Of a DNA stretch of 64,000 nt, positions 32,607 through 41,487 are shown piece after piece. Source of the stretch: Sphingomonas kyeonggiensis (GTDB lineage: Bacteria > Pseudomonadota > Alphaproteobacteria > Sphingomonadales > Sphingomonadaceae); assembly GCF_014196745.1 (NCBI RefSeq), contig NZ_JACIEH010000001.1, positions 868,001 through 932,000 on the forward strand, in the 5' to 3' direction. Made by a program: the position numbers and the translations under genes. The notes beneath the pieces are model-generated. The model was not told where the DNA came from, made no database searches, and saw only the letters and a program-made list of their open reading frames with translations. Within the stretch, counting starts at the first letter, position 1. Each line of letters begins with the position of its first letter.

Positions 32607-33551
32607 TCAGCCGGCGATCCGCCCGAGATCGCCTGCCTTGAGCGGTAGCCGGAACTCGCAGAGGAAGCGGTGGCGATCGTCGGTCTCGATCACCGCGGCG
32701 GGGCCGCCGCCGATGTTGGGCAGCGAGATCCACAGCTGGGCGCCGTTGGCGAAGGGCGCGCGCGTCTCGAACTCGACGAGCTGGGGCGTGATCGCGCGCA
32801 GCTTGACGTTCCACCAGCGCACGCCCTCGCGCACCCGGGCGGGGACATCGAGGCGGATCGCCTTCTGGTCCGGGATCAGCCCGGTCTGCTCCTGGATCAC
32901 CGCCATGCGGGTGTGGTGCGAGGGCTGCTGCTGGGCCTGGCGCAGCCAGGGCATCAGCACCTGCCAGGGCAGGTCTTCGTCGAACGCGACGCCGGCGAAG
33001 CTGCCCTGCGACCATTTCACCAGCCCGTCGAGCGGGCGAAGGCCGTCGAAATTGATCTGCACCGCATCGCCTTCCTGCAGGGCGATGTCGGTCTCGAAAC
33101 CACAGCCACCTTGGGAGAGGTTGCGGCTGCGGGTGAACTCGACATGGTTGCCGCGCCGCACGCAGATCGTCTGGTGCAGCTCGACACGGGGCACCGAGCG
33201 GCGCTCGGCGGGCAGGGCGGCCAAGTTGCGGGCGAGCGTGCTGATCACGTCGATCGGCGTTTCGAACAGGAAGCCGGCCGCGCCCTGCTCGGTCCATGCG
33301 ATGCGGCCGGATAGCGACTGGCCGTTGGCGAGTTCGAGCCGCAGCCCTTCCTCCTCGACCACTTCGTCCTCGATCTGCAGCATCGCGCCCGCAGCGCTCA
33401 GCTTGCGGATCGAGCAGGCGAGGCGGGTCGTCTCGCCTGCGAGGATCGCAGCGTCGAATGCGGCAGGGTCACCCGGCTCGGGCAGAAGATGCGCCGCCGG
33501 CGCCTCGCCCGAGAGGCTGAAAATGGTGGAGGACGCAAGTCCCTGTCGCAT
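32607..33551 (-). CDS. multi-PilZ-domain c-di-GMP receptor
   Basis: 314 residues, no signal or membrane segment. At least two PilZ-like domains are visible. Around residues 150-190 ERRSVPRVELHQTICVRR supplies the RxxxR part and RSRNLSQGGCGFET the NxSxxG part. An earlier domain carries CSIRKLSAAGAMLQIE, and the C-terminal 100 residues repeat the strand pattern without a clear RxxxR. The central domain should bind cyclic di-GMP. ATG 33551 is preceded by GGGAAAAA. The next gene downstream is moeA, 42 bases on. The partner is unknown. Confidence 0.83.
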   Translation of the reverse strand: MRQGLASSTIFSLSGEAPAAHLLPEPGDPAAFDAAILAGETTRLACSIRKLSAAGAMLQIEDEVVEEEGLRLELANGQSLSGRIAWTEQGAAGFLFETPIDVISTLARNLAALPAERRSVPRVELHQTICVRRGNHVEFTRSRNLSQGGCGFETDIALQEGDAVQINFDGLRPLDGLVKWSQGSFAGVAFDEDLPWQVLMPWLRQAQQQPSHHTRMAVIQEQTGLIPDQKAIRLDVPARVREGVRWWNVKLRAITPQLVEFETRAPFANGAQLWISLPNIGGGPAAVIETDDRHRFLCEFRLPLKAGDLGRIAG

Positions 33552-33654
33552 AAATGATTTTTCCCGCCCGGACCCCTCTCGATAGTGGGGACAAGGGTCT
33601 GAAGGCGGGGTTAAGTTCCAGGGTTGCGGAATCCCTAATGCAAGGCCGAAACGA

Positions 33655-34308
33655 TCAGTCGCGATCGGGCGCGCCGAGCGGGAAATAATGGCGATAGGGC
33701 CGGGCATCCTCGACGCAGCGCACGACCGAGGGGCGGGCGAGCAGCCGGGCGCGATAGGCACGGAGGTTGGCCAGCGCCTCCGGGATCGGGTGGACCCAAT
33801 CGGCATAGAAGAGCGACGGCGCGGCGGCGCAGTCGGCGAGGGTGAAGCTGTCGCCCACGGCCCATGTGCGCCCGGCCAGATGGGCATCGAGCCAGGCATA
33901 GACCTTGTCGAGCTTCGCCATCGCCTCGTCGAGGCCGATCGGATCGCGCCGATCCTCGGGCAGCAGCGAATTGAGCACGGGCCGCTGCATCATGCCCATC
34001 ACATAATTGTCGAACACCCGGTCGAGCATCCGCGCCTGCACGGCGAGATCGGCATCGGCGGGGATCAGCGATACCGGGCCGGGGTGATGGACGTGCAGAT
34101 ATTCGATGATCGCGGTCGCCTCCAGGACGGTGCGATCGCCTTCGGCAAGGACCGGGAAGAGCTTGAGCGGCCAGCGGGCCTCCAGTTCCTCCGCGGCGCC
34201 GGGCTCCTCGAGGTTACGGAAGGTGAAGGCGGTGTCGTTCTCGTAGAAGGCGATCAGCGCCTTCCAGGTGTAGGACGAAAAGGGGTGGCCGAAGAGCTGA
34301 AGGGTCAT
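33655..34308 (-). CDS. glutathione S-transferase family protein
   Basis: 217 residues. An N-terminal thioredoxin-fold domain begins TLQLFGHPFSSYTWKAL and contains the glutathione-binding LFPVLAEGDRTVLEATAIIEYL (the usual E-S of this loop is E-A here). The C-terminal all-helical domain has LDAHLAGRTWAVGDSFTLADC, the N-capping box of the family. The first residues offer Ser and Tyr for glutathione activation, so the catalytic residue is not certain. ATG 34308. It is isolated between a repeat element and a PilZ gene. Confidence 0.9.
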   Translation of the reverse strand: MTLQLFGHPFSSYTWKALIAFYENDTAFTFRNLEEPGAAEELEARWPLKLFPVLAEGDRTVLEATAIIEYLHVHHPGPVSLIPADADLAVQARMLDRVFDNYVMGMMQRPVLNSLLPEDRRDPIGLDEAMAKLDKVYAWLDAHLAGRTWAVGDSFTLADCAAAPSLFYADWVHPIPEALANLRAYRARLLARPSVVRCVEDARPYRHYFPLGAPDRD

Positions 34309-34392
34309 GGCATCCTCAATAGTTAGGTTTTAAGCTAAGTATCTTGATGCGGCTGTGCTGTCACGCGAATTTTCGCTGCTGTCCTTCTTTCT

Positions 34393-34530
34393 CCCCTCCC
34401 TGGAAGGGAGGGGCTGGGAGTGGGTTGCGAGCGCAGCGAGCCCAACCATGTCCCTGGTGATAAAGAAAAGGCCGGGCATCGAGCCCGGCCTTTTCTAACC
34501 CACCCCTAACCCCTCCCTTGCAGGGAGGGG
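34393..34530. repeat. composite palindromic repeat element A
   Basis: Two CCCCTCCCT-N3-AGGGAGGGG hairpins (34393-34413 and 34510-34530) flank a GTGGGTT/AACCCAC inverted pair and a central terminator stem at 34466-34494. A degenerate version with the same plan is at 50322-50439. No coding content. Confidence 0.75.
34466..34494 (-). terminator. strong hairpin terminator after moaC
   Basis: AAAAGGCCGGGC (34466-34477) and GCCCGGCCTTTT (34483-34494) form a perfect 12-base stem with a 5-base loop; read on the minus strand the stem is followed by a T-rich tail. It ends the trpD-trpC-moaC transcript. Confidence 0.85.
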
Positions 34531-34543
34531 AATTTAAAGCCCC

Positions 34544-35007
<464 letters not shown>

Positions 35008-35011
<4 letters not shown>

Positions 35012-35796
35012 CCCACCAATGCCCGGGTAGCCGCCTCGACATCGTCCTGCCGCATCAGGGACTCGCCGACGAGGAAGCAGCGGATGTCGTGCGCGGCCAT
35101 GGCATCGAGGTCGGCCCGGCTGTTCAGGCCGGATTCGGCGACGAAGGTGCAGTCCTTGGGGGCCTGGCCGACCAGGTCGTAGGTCTTCTGGACGTCGACC
35201 TCGAAGGTCTTGAGATTGCGGTTGTTCACCCCGATCAGGCGCGAGCGCAGCTTGAGGGCGCGCTCCAGCTCCTCGGCATCGTGCACTTCGACCAGCACGT
35301 CCATGCCGAGGCCCAGCGCGGCATCCTCGATCTCCGCCATCTGGGCGTCTTCGAGCGCGGCGACGATGATCAGGATCGCATCCGCCCCGATCGCGCGCGA
35401 TTCGAGCGCCTGCCAGGGATCGACCATGAAGTCCTTGCGGATCACCGGCAAGTCGCAGGCGGCGCGGGCGGCGATCAGATAGTCCTCATGCCCCTGGAAA
35501 TATTCGAGGTCGGTCAGCACCGAGAGGCAGGCGGCACCGCCGGCCTGATAGGCGCGGGCATGGGCGGGGGGATCGAAATCGGCGCGGATCAGGCCCTTGG
35601 ACGGGCTGGCCTTCTTGATCTCGGCGATCAGGCCATAGCCGCCGGTGGCGGCTTTTGCGTCGAGCGCGGCCTTGAAACCGCGCGGGGGCGTGCGGGTGAG
35701 GGCCTGGGCGTGGAGGTCGCTCATCGGCACGGCCTTGCGGCGGGCGGCGACTTCGCCGTGCTTGGTGGCGATGATGGTATCGAGGATCGTGGACAT
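35008..35796 (-). CDS. trpC: indole-3-glycerol phosphate synthase
   Basis: 262 residues, a TIM barrel that makes indole-3-glycerol phosphate in tryptophan synthesis. Key boxes: [13 protein letters not shown] (substrate Lys and Glu), [26 protein letters not shown], and [17 protein letters not shown] 35796 overlaps the trpD stop by one base (TGATG), and the moaC start overlaps this gene's stop. No fused trpF is present. Confidence 0.97.
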
Positions 35797-36788
35797 CAAA
35801 AGGCGATCCAGCAGTCGAGCAGCGCCTTGGCAAGGCCCTTGTCGATCACCTCGGCGGCTTCCTCGGCACCTTCGCGCAGGTCGCCGGCCTCGCCCGCGAT
35901 CACCAGGGCGGCGGCGGCGTTGAGCAGCACCGCGTCGCGATAGGGGCCCGGCTCGCCCTGGAGCAGGCGGCGGAGTGCCAGAGCGTTGTATTCCGGGCCG
36001 CCGCCGCGAATGGCCGTCAAGGGATGGCGGGGGAGGCCGGCATCCTCTGGGGTGATCCGAGAAGGCAGGCCCGAGCTGCCGATGCTCACCACCACGCTGG
36101 CATGCTCGGTGGAGAGCTCGTCCAGCCCTTCCTCGCCCGAGACGATCGCAGCGGCTTCGACGCCGAGCTGTTCGAGCGCCTCGGCATAGATCGGCGCGTA
36201 ATCGGGGCGGGCGATGCCGATCAGCTGGCGGGTGACGTGCGCCGGGTTGGCCAGCGGTCCCATCAGGTTGAAGATGGTGCGGCGGCCGATGCGGCGGCGC
36301 AGCGGCCCGATCCGCGCCATCGAGGGATGGTGCGCCTGGGCGAAGAGGAAGGCGATGCCGAGCTCGTGCAGGCTCTCCTCCGCGCGCGCGCCGGCGCGGT
36401 CGAGGTCGAGGCCGAGCGCCTCCAGCGTATCCGCCGCGCCCGACTTGGACGAGGCGGCGCGGTTGCCGTGCTTGGCGACCGGAACCCCGGCCGCGGCCAC
36501 GACCAGGCTCACCGCGGTCGAGACGTTGAGGGTGTGGTGCCCGTCGCCGCCGGTGCCGCACACGTCGATCGCGCCTTCGGGGGCAGTGATCGGGATCAGC
36601 CGCGCCCGCATCGCCCGGGCTGCCTCGGCGATCTCGATGCTGGTCTCGCCGCGCACCGACAGGTCGATCAGGAAGCGCTCGATTTCTGGCTCGGGCACAT
36701 TGCCGTCGAGGATATCGGAAAAGGCCTGGGCGGCGGACTCGCGCGCGAGCGGGCTCGTGGGGTCGGGGAGGAGGGTAAAGGTCGTCAC
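35796..36788 (-). CDS. trpD: anthranilate phosphoribosyltransferase
   Basis: 330 residues. TrpD joins anthranilate to phosphoribosyl pyrophosphate. The PRPP loop is [18 protein letters not shown], followed by [21 protein letters not shown] and the LGPLRRRIG helix region. Start is GTG 36788. Its stop overlaps the trpC start. In this chromosome trpG lies 2.8 kb upstream, separated by the EF-hand, antiporter and SnoaL-like genes. Confidence 0.97.
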   Translation of the reverse strand: MTTFTLLPDPTSPLARESAAQAFSDILDGNVPEPEIERFLIDLSVRGETSIEIAEAARAMRARLIPITAPEGAIDVCGTGGDGHHTLNVSTAVSLVVAAAGVPVAKHGNRAASSKSGAADTLEALGLDLDRAGARAEESLHELGIAFLFAQAHHPSMARIGPLRRRIGRRTIFNLMGPLANPAHVTRQLIGIARPDYAPIYAEALEQLGVEAAAIVSGEEGLDELSTEHASVVVSIGSSGLPSRITPEDAGLPRHPLTAIRGGGPEYNALALRRLLQGEPGPYRDAVLLNAAAALVIAGEAGDLREGAEEAAEVIDKGLAKALLDCWIAF

Positions 36789-36857
36789 GCGGGCTCTATC
36801 GCCCTTCGTCCCTAGCGAAGTCGAGCAAATCCTGTTTGGGGCGACACGAGGCCGGCT

Positions 36858-37322
36858 TCAGGAAGCCGGGCGATGGGCGTTGCTGATCACGCGGGTCATT
36901 TGCCAATGGCCATGATCCTGGTGCCAGATCACCGTGAAGCCGGCGCGCGTGGCGAGCTGTTCGGGCTGGTCGCCTTGTTTCGCGTAGAAGAGATGCTCGC
37001 CCGACAGGATTGCGCCATAGCCCGGCACGCGCTCGACCCGGATGCTGTCGGGCACCAGCGCGCGGCGGATATGGAGGCCGGGCGTGCCGCAGGGGCCCTT
37101 CACGAGCGAGGCGACCACGCCGGCGCGCGTGCGGGTGACGCCGGTGATGTCATGGTAGAACTCGACATCGGCGGAGAAGAAGGGCGCCATCGCCGCGGCG
37201 TCACAGGCGTTGAACGCGCGCCAGAAATTGGCATCGGCTTCGCGCACCGCCTGCTCCTCGGCCTGGGCATGCGCGGCAACGGGCGCGGCAAACAGGGCGA
37301 GGGCAAACGCGATCGGCCGCAT
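36858..37322 (-). CDS. secreted SnoaL/DUF4440-like protein
   Basis: 154 residues with a signal peptide (RPIAFALALFAAPVAAHA), exported to the periplasm. The mature part is a cone-shaped alpha+beta barrel of the SnoaL-like group: DANFWRAFNACDAAAMAPFF, followed by FYHDITGVTRTRAG. Members bind small hydrophobic ligands or catalyse ketosteroid-type chemistry, but no catalytic Asp is clear here. ATG 37322 lies 15 bases from an AT-rich palindrome. It sits 69 bases upstream of trpD on the same strand. Confidence 0.8.
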   Translation of the reverse strand: MRPIAFALALFAAPVAAHAQAEEQAVREADANFWRAFNACDAAAMAPFFSADVEFYHDITGVTRTRAGVVASLVKGPCGTPGLHIRRALVPDSIRVERVPGYGAILSGEHLFYAKQGDQPEQLATRAGFTVIWHQDHGHWQMTRVISNAHRPAS

Positions 37323-37337
37323 GGGCGTGAATCCGTG

Positions 37338-37349
37338 TTATTCGAATAA
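37338..37349. promoter_or_regulatory. AT-rich palindrome upstream of the SnoaL-like gene
   Basis: TTATTCGAATAA is a perfect 12-base inverted repeat 15 bases before the ATG of the SnoaL-like gene. It may be an operator or part of the -10 region. The binder is unknown. Confidence 0.4.
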
Positions 37350-37375
37350 TACAGTGCGCCGTGTCCGGCCGGCGG

Positions 37376-38911
37376 TCAACCCGCCTCGATCAGGTGGCGT
37401 CCCTCGGGGCTGATCGCCAGGTCGCGCCAGTCGAGCTCCTCCTGGAGCTGCTCGTACAGGTCCTGCCCGATCACGTCGGTGTCGCGCAGTTCGTCGAGCT
37501 TGTCGCGCTGGGCGGCGACGGCGGCGAGCTGGAGGCGCTGGCGGGCGTCGAACTCCGGGCAGATATTGTCGGCGCCGTTGCGATCGATCTCGAACTGGCG
37601 GCGGGTCTCGTCGGCGACCTTGCCCTGCTCGCCCTCCAGCGCCGCGAGCGCGGCCTCGGCGAGCTTGCGACGGGCCTGGTCGAGCAGTTCCTCGCCATCG
37701 CCCTTGCCGGCCAGGCCAAGCAGCCGGATCAACGGGGCGAGGGTGAGGCCCTGCAGCACCAGGGTCGCCAGCACCACGGCGAAGGCGGATAGCACGATCA
37801 GGTCGCGCTGGGGGAAGTCGTGCGGCAGCGCGAAGGCCGTGGCGAGCGTCACCAGCCCGCGCATCCCGCACCAGCCGACCACCACGCTCTGCGCGAAGCT
37901 GGGCGGAGGCAGGTTGCCGCGGATCATCGGGAAGGTGCGGACGAGGAGGTTGTAGGCGAGCGACCAGGCCATGCGCGTGACGATCACGCCGAGCACGACC
38001 AGTCCGGCGAAGATCGCGGCCTCATGCAGGCGCTCGGGGCTCATCTGGGCGACGATCTGGCGGGCCTGCATGCCCATCAGCAGGAAGGCGACGACGTTGA
38101 GCACGAACACGCCGACGCCCCATACCGCGAAGGACTGGACGCGGTTGCGGGCGCTGATCGGCACCGAGGGTGAATTGGAGACGTACATCGCGCAGGCGAC
38201 CACGCAGAGCACGGCGGAGAGGCCGAGCCGCTCGGCGAGGATCCAGGCGATCCAGGTGTTGACGAACTCGAACAGGTTCCCGCCGAACGAACCGCGGGTG
38301 AAGGGCATCACCTTGCCCATCGCCCAGCCGCAGAACAGGCCGAGCGCGATGCCGCCGGGCACGGCGAGGCTCAGGCGGGTGGCGACCATGGTGTCGATCC
38401 CGCCATGGCTCTGCACCGCCAGCGCGGCGCCGAACAGCAGCAAGGCGGTGGCATCGTTGAGCAGGCTCTCGCCGGTGAGCACCTGAACGGTTCGACGCGG
38501 CAGGGCGGCGGATTGGAGCACCGTCGTCGCCGCGGCGGCGTCGGGCGGGGCGACGATGGCGCCGAGCGCGATGGCGGCAGCGATCGGCAGGCCGGCGAAC
38601 GCCCAGCCGATCCAGGCGACCACGGCGGTGGAGAGCAGCACCGCGACCACGGCAAGCGAGACGAGCGGCCGCCACAGCCGGCGGATCGCGGCGAGAGGGA
38701 AGTCGAACGCGGCGTCGAGCAGGACGGGCGCGATGAACAGCGCCATCGCGGTGTGCCCGTCGAGCGCGATGTCGGGCGAGCCGGGGATCAGCGCGACGAC
38801 CACGCCGGCGGCAGCGAGCATCGTCGGATAGGGAATCGGCGTGCGCCGCGAGACCTGCAGCAGCAGGACCGCCAGCGCGAGCAGCGCGACGAGGCTTTCG
38901 AAGAAGCTCAT
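37376..38911 (-). CDS. CPA1-family Na+/H+ antiporter
   Basis: 511 residues with about 12 membrane helices. The ion-binding core is recognisable: VAPPDAAAATTVLQSAALPRR and LTGESLLNDATALLLFGAAL, with the paired ND motif of NhaP-type exchangers. The C-terminal about 100 residues are cytoplasmic and helical, with a regulatory look (LAEAALAALEGEQGK). ATG 38911 (MSFFESLVALL); upstream in-frame residues are repeat DNA. Likely exchanges Na+ or K+ for H+. Not part of tryptophan synthesis although it lies in that region. Confidence 0.9.
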   Translation of the reverse strand: MSFFESLVALLALAVLLLQVSRRTPIPYPTMLAAAGVVVALIPGSPDIALDGHTAMALFIAPVLLDAAFDFPLAAIRRLWRPLVSLAVVAVLLSTAVVAWIGWAFAGLPIAAAIALGAIVAPPDAAAATTVLQSAALPRRTVQVLTGESLLNDATALLLFGAALAVQSHGGIDTMVATRLSLAVPGGIALGLFCGWAMGKVMPFTRGSFGGNLFEFVNTWIAWILAERLGLSAVLCVVACAMYVSNSPSVPISARNRVQSFAVWGVGVFVLNVVAFLLMGMQARQIVAQMSPERLHEAAIFAGLVVLGVIVTRMAWSLAYNLLVRTFPMIRGNLPPPSFAQSVVVGWCGMRGLVTLATAFALPHDFPQRDLIVLSAFAVVLATLVLQGLTLAPLIRLLGLAGKGDGEELLDQARRKLAEAALAALEGEQGKVADETRRQFEIDRNGADNICPEFDARQRLQLAAVAAQRDKLDELRDTDVIGQDLYEQLQEELDWRDLAISPEGRHLIEAG

Positions 38912-38956
38912 GCACGGGAGGCTAGCGCAGGCGGGCGCTGCTTCAAGCCCTACTTT

Positions 38957-39104
38957 CCCTCTCCCGCTTGCGGGAGAGGGCGGTCGAGCGAAGCGAGACC
39001 GGGTGAGGGTGTAAGCGATAGGCAAGTACTAAGCTCGCCTATCGCTTACACCCTCACCCTTCCGCCGACTTCGTCGGCTCCCTCCCTCTCCCAACGGGAG
39101 AGGG
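38957..39104. repeat. composite palindromic repeat element C with 23-base inverted arms
   Basis: Outer hairpins CCCTCTCCCGC-TT-GCGGGAGAGGG (38957-38980) and CCCTCTCCC-AAC-GGGAGAGGG (39084-39104) surround a long inverted repeat: 39001-39023 pairs perfectly over 23 bases with 39037-39059. It lies between the EF-hand gene and the antiporter, so would form a long cruciform or hairpin in that transcript. No coding content. Confidence 0.85.
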
Positions 39105-39106
39105 AA

Positions 39107-39451
39107 TCAGTTCGCATTCCCCGGCTGGGACTGCTCCGGGGCCGGCGGGCCATCCTCCGGTCCGTCGAACCCGTGCGGCCCGTGACGGGGGGCAAAGTCG
39201 CGCGACGGCGCAGGCGGGACCTCGCCGACGACCAGCTTGCCGTCCTTGTTGGTGTCGAACTTGTCGAAACGGGCATTGGCCGCTGCGATCCATTCGGCAC
39301 GCGTGACGACGCCGTCACCATTGGCATCGGCACGGGCGAAGGGGCCCATCCGCATGCCGTGGTCCATGCTCGCGAAGGCGATGCCGCCCGCTGCGACCGT
39401 GACGAGCACGCCCGCCAGCGTCGCTGCAACCAGCTGCAGTCTGTGGTTCAT
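39107..39451 (-). CDS. EF-hand protein with N-terminal membrane segment or signal
   Basis: 114 residues. The N-terminus (LQLVAATLAGVLVTVAAGGIAFA) is a signal peptide or anchor, so the protein is exported. Two EF-hand calcium loops follow: DANGDGVVTRAEW and DTNKDGKLVVGEV, both with the DxDxDG-type ligand pattern. The tail is Pro-rich (GPHGFDGPEDGPPAPEQS). ATG 39451 is chosen since the residues before it in the frame are not family-like. It lies between trpG and the antiporter gene. Confidence 0.85.
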   Translation of the reverse strand: MNHRLQLVAATLAGVLVTVAAGGIAFASMDHGMRMGPFARADANGDGVVTRAEWIAAANARFDKFDTNKDGKLVVGEVPPAPSRDFAPRHGPHGFDGPEDGPPAPEQSQPGNAN

Positions 39452-39559
39452 TGCACTTCTCCATCGGGCCCTGGATCGGGCCACGGCGGAGAAACTGGGG
39501 GCACGCTGTCGCGAAGCTATGTCACCGCGCAACCGAAATTGTCGCAAAGCTTTGCAGAA

Positions 39560-40144
39560 TCAGGCGAGCGCGCGCGCCTCGATCCCGGCGAGCTTCAGGA
39601 AATTGGCCAGCATGGCATGGCCATGCTCGGTGGCGATGCTCTCGGGGTGGAACTGCACGCCGTGGATCGGCAATTCCCTGTGCCGGAATCCCATCACGTG
39701 CGCGTCATCGGCGGTGGCGTTGACCGCCAGATCGTCGGGAATGTCGGTGACGATCAGCGAGTGATAGCGCGTCGCGGTGAAGGGCGAGGGCAGGCCCTCG
39801 AACAGGCCGGTGCCGTCATGGCTCACCGGGCTGGTCTTGCCGTGCATCAGCCCGCCGCGCACCACCGATCCGCCGAAATGCTGGCCGATCGCCTGATGGC
39901 CCAGGCACACGCCGAGCAGCGGTTTCCTGAGGTCCGCACAGGCGGCGACCAGGTCGAGGCTGATCCCGGCTTCGTTGGGGGTGCACGGGCCCGGCGAGAT
40001 CAGGAACGCCTGGGCGTTGCTGGCCACGGCGTCGCGCGCGCTGAGCGCGTCGTTGCGCACCACCTGCACTTCGGTGCCGAGCTCCATCAGATAGTGGACC
40101 AGGTTCCAGGTGAAGCTGTCGTAATTGTCGATGACGAGGATCAT
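39560..40144 (-). CDS. trpG: anthranilate synthase component II (glutamine amidotransferase)
   Basis: 194 residues. It supplies ammonia to TrpE for anthranilate synthesis. A class I amidotransferase with Cys80 in [17 protein letters not shown] and the His166/Glu168 pair in HGVQFHPES. The start is ATG 40144 ([15 protein letters not shown]). It lies ten bases after the stop of the phosphodiester glycosidase gene, so the two are probably cotranscribed. The gene is 1.3 kb from trpE. Confidence 0.97.
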   Translation of the reverse strand: MILVIDNYDSFTWNLVHYLMELGTEVQVVRNDALSARDAVASNAQAFLISPGPCTPNEAGISLDLVAACADLRKPLLGVCLGHQAIGQHFGGSVVRGGLMHGKTSPVSHDGTGLFEGLPSPFTATRYHSLIVTDIPDDLAVNATADDAHVMGFRHRELPIHGVQFHPESIATEHGHAMLANFLKLAGIEARALA

Positions 40145-40154
40145 GGGAAAGGCG

Positions 40155-40904
40155 CTACCGTGTCTGAAGGGCTACGACAATCGGCCCGATCGGCGTGCCG
40201 CCGTCGAGCCGGTCCGAGACGGGATCCCAGAGCCGCGATACCGCCCCGTCGAGATAGAGCGCGTCGGGCGCGGCGAGCTTGTCGCGGAACAGCCGGGCGA
40301 AGCGGCCGAACGAGACGGCCTCGTTGCTGATCGCGAACCAGGCGCTGCCGTTCAGGCCGACGCCCACGGCATTGCGGATCGTCAGCGAAGTGCCGTTCTC
40401 GGCGAGCTTGGGGTGGAGCTTGCCGGCGATCAGCAGCATCGGCCCCGATTGGGTGGCGAAGCGGACGTGATCGGGCTTGTTGGCGGCGAAGTCGTCGGTG
40501 GTGGCGACGTGCCAGCCCTTGGCATCGCCCCAGAACACGCCGTTCGGCTGCATGTGGAAATTCCCCGGGCCCGGCCGGCGGTTGAGCGGCTTCTGTTCGG
40601 CGCCGTCCTCGACATAATAGCCGATCGGCAGGCCGGCGGCGTCGAACATGCCGGCGTTCATCGCGAAGGCGATGCGCGGATAGCGATCGCCGAGGCGCGG
40701 CTGGAGCCCGGTGAAGTCGCGCATCGGGCGGCCGTCCAAGCTCTTGTCGACGAGCATCAGGTCGTGCTTCTGCGGATCGGCGCGGCACACTGTGAAGCTG
40801 GTGCCCTCGAAGGTGATCTTGCGGCACGCGTCGTCGACGCCTCCGTTGGAGGCGCAGGCGGTCAGCGTCAGGAAGGCGCCGGCAACGGCGATCGGCCGGA
40901 TCAT
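40155..40904 (-). CDS. phosphodiester glycosidase family lipoprotein (NAGPA/DUF2233-like)
   Basis: 249 residues. The N-terminus [19 protein letters not shown] has a lipobox (LTAC), so it is a lipoprotein. The rest matches the phosphodiester glycosidase group related to the enzyme that uncovers mannose-6-phosphate: [37 protein letters not shown], and [18 protein letters not shown] are family blocks. The likely substrate is a sugar-phosphodiester in the envelope. ATG 40904 is preferred over an upstream in-frame start at 40913. It sits between trpE and trpG. Confidence 0.85.
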   Translation of the reverse strand: MIRPIAVAGAFLTLTACASNGGVDDACRKITFEGTSFTVCRADPQKHDLMLVDKSLDGRPMRDFTGLQPRLGDRYPRIAFAMNAGMFDAAGLPIGYYVEDGAEQKPLNRRPGPGNFHMQPNGVFWGDAKGWHVATTDDFAANKPDHVRFATQSGPMLLIAGKLHPKLAENGTSLTIRNAVGVGLNGSAWFAISNEAVSFGRFARLFRDKLAAPDALYLDGAVSRLWDPVSDRLDGGTPIGPIVVALQTR

Positions 40905-41019
40905 GCCTGCCACTTAAGATGAAATGGCGTTCAGGCAAGCCATGCCCGTGCCTTGGGCTTGCCATAGTAGCGCGGCACGTCCAGCGGCGAGGGGCGTTGT
41001 CACGCCAGAAGGAGTGTTC

Positions 41020-41439
41020 ATGATCGTTCGTTTGCTCGTTGCCGCCGCGTTGCTCGCCGGTCCCGCCATCGCGCAGGACAGCAAGCAGGCCCAGGATGCC
41101 GACCAGAGCGGCCCGCCCAAGCGGGTGCGCAGCATCCTGCTCTACGGCAAGGAGGAGTGCCCCAAGCCGCAGAACGAGGACGAGATCGTGGTCTGCGCCA
41201 GTGGCGGCGAATCGCCCTATCGCATTCCCAAGGAATTCCGGAACCAGCGCAAGGACGACGCCGCGTCGCAGGCCTGGACCAACCGGGTCGAGATGGTCGA
41301 GGAAGTCAACCGCGCCGGCCTGCCGAACAGCTGCTCGCCGGTGGGCACGGGCGGCCAGACCGGCTGCACCCGCTCGGCGATCCGCCAATGGTATCAGGAG
41401 CGCCTGGAGCAGAAGGCCAAGGACGCGGCGATTCCCTGA
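41020..41439 (+). CDS. secreted hypothetical protein, 139 aa
   Basis: 139 residues with a clear signal peptide (MIVRLLVAAALLAGPAIAQ) and an AAGGAG site seven bases before ATG 41020. The mature chain is hydrophilic: a KRVRSILLYGKEECPKPQN segment and two other Cys (EIVVCAS, NSCSP and QTGCTR), suggesting disulfides. I do not recognise a family. It is on the strand opposite its neighbours and ends at a perfect terminator hairpin shared with trpE. It interrupts the trpE-trpG pair. Confidence 0.72.
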   Translation: MIVRLLVAAALLAGPAIAQDSKQAQDADQSGPPKRVRSILLYGKEECPKPQNEDEIVVCASGGESPYRIPKEFRNQRKDDAASQAWTNRVEMVEEVNRAGLPNSCSPVGTGGQTGCTRSAIRQWYQERLEQKAKDAAIP

Positions 41440-41446
41440 GGCTTCC

Positions 41447-41482
41447 AATTCCTCCCCGAGCTTGCCTCGGGGAGGAATTTTT
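41447..41482. terminator. bidirectional terminator between the secreted protein gene and trpE
   Basis: AATTCCTCCCCGAG (41447-41460) and CTCGGGGAGGAATT (41466-41479) form a perfect 14-base stem with a 5-base loop, followed by T on the plus strand. It serves the converging plus-strand gene and trpE (stop at 41488). Confidence 0.9.
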
Positions 41483-41487
41483 GGAGC

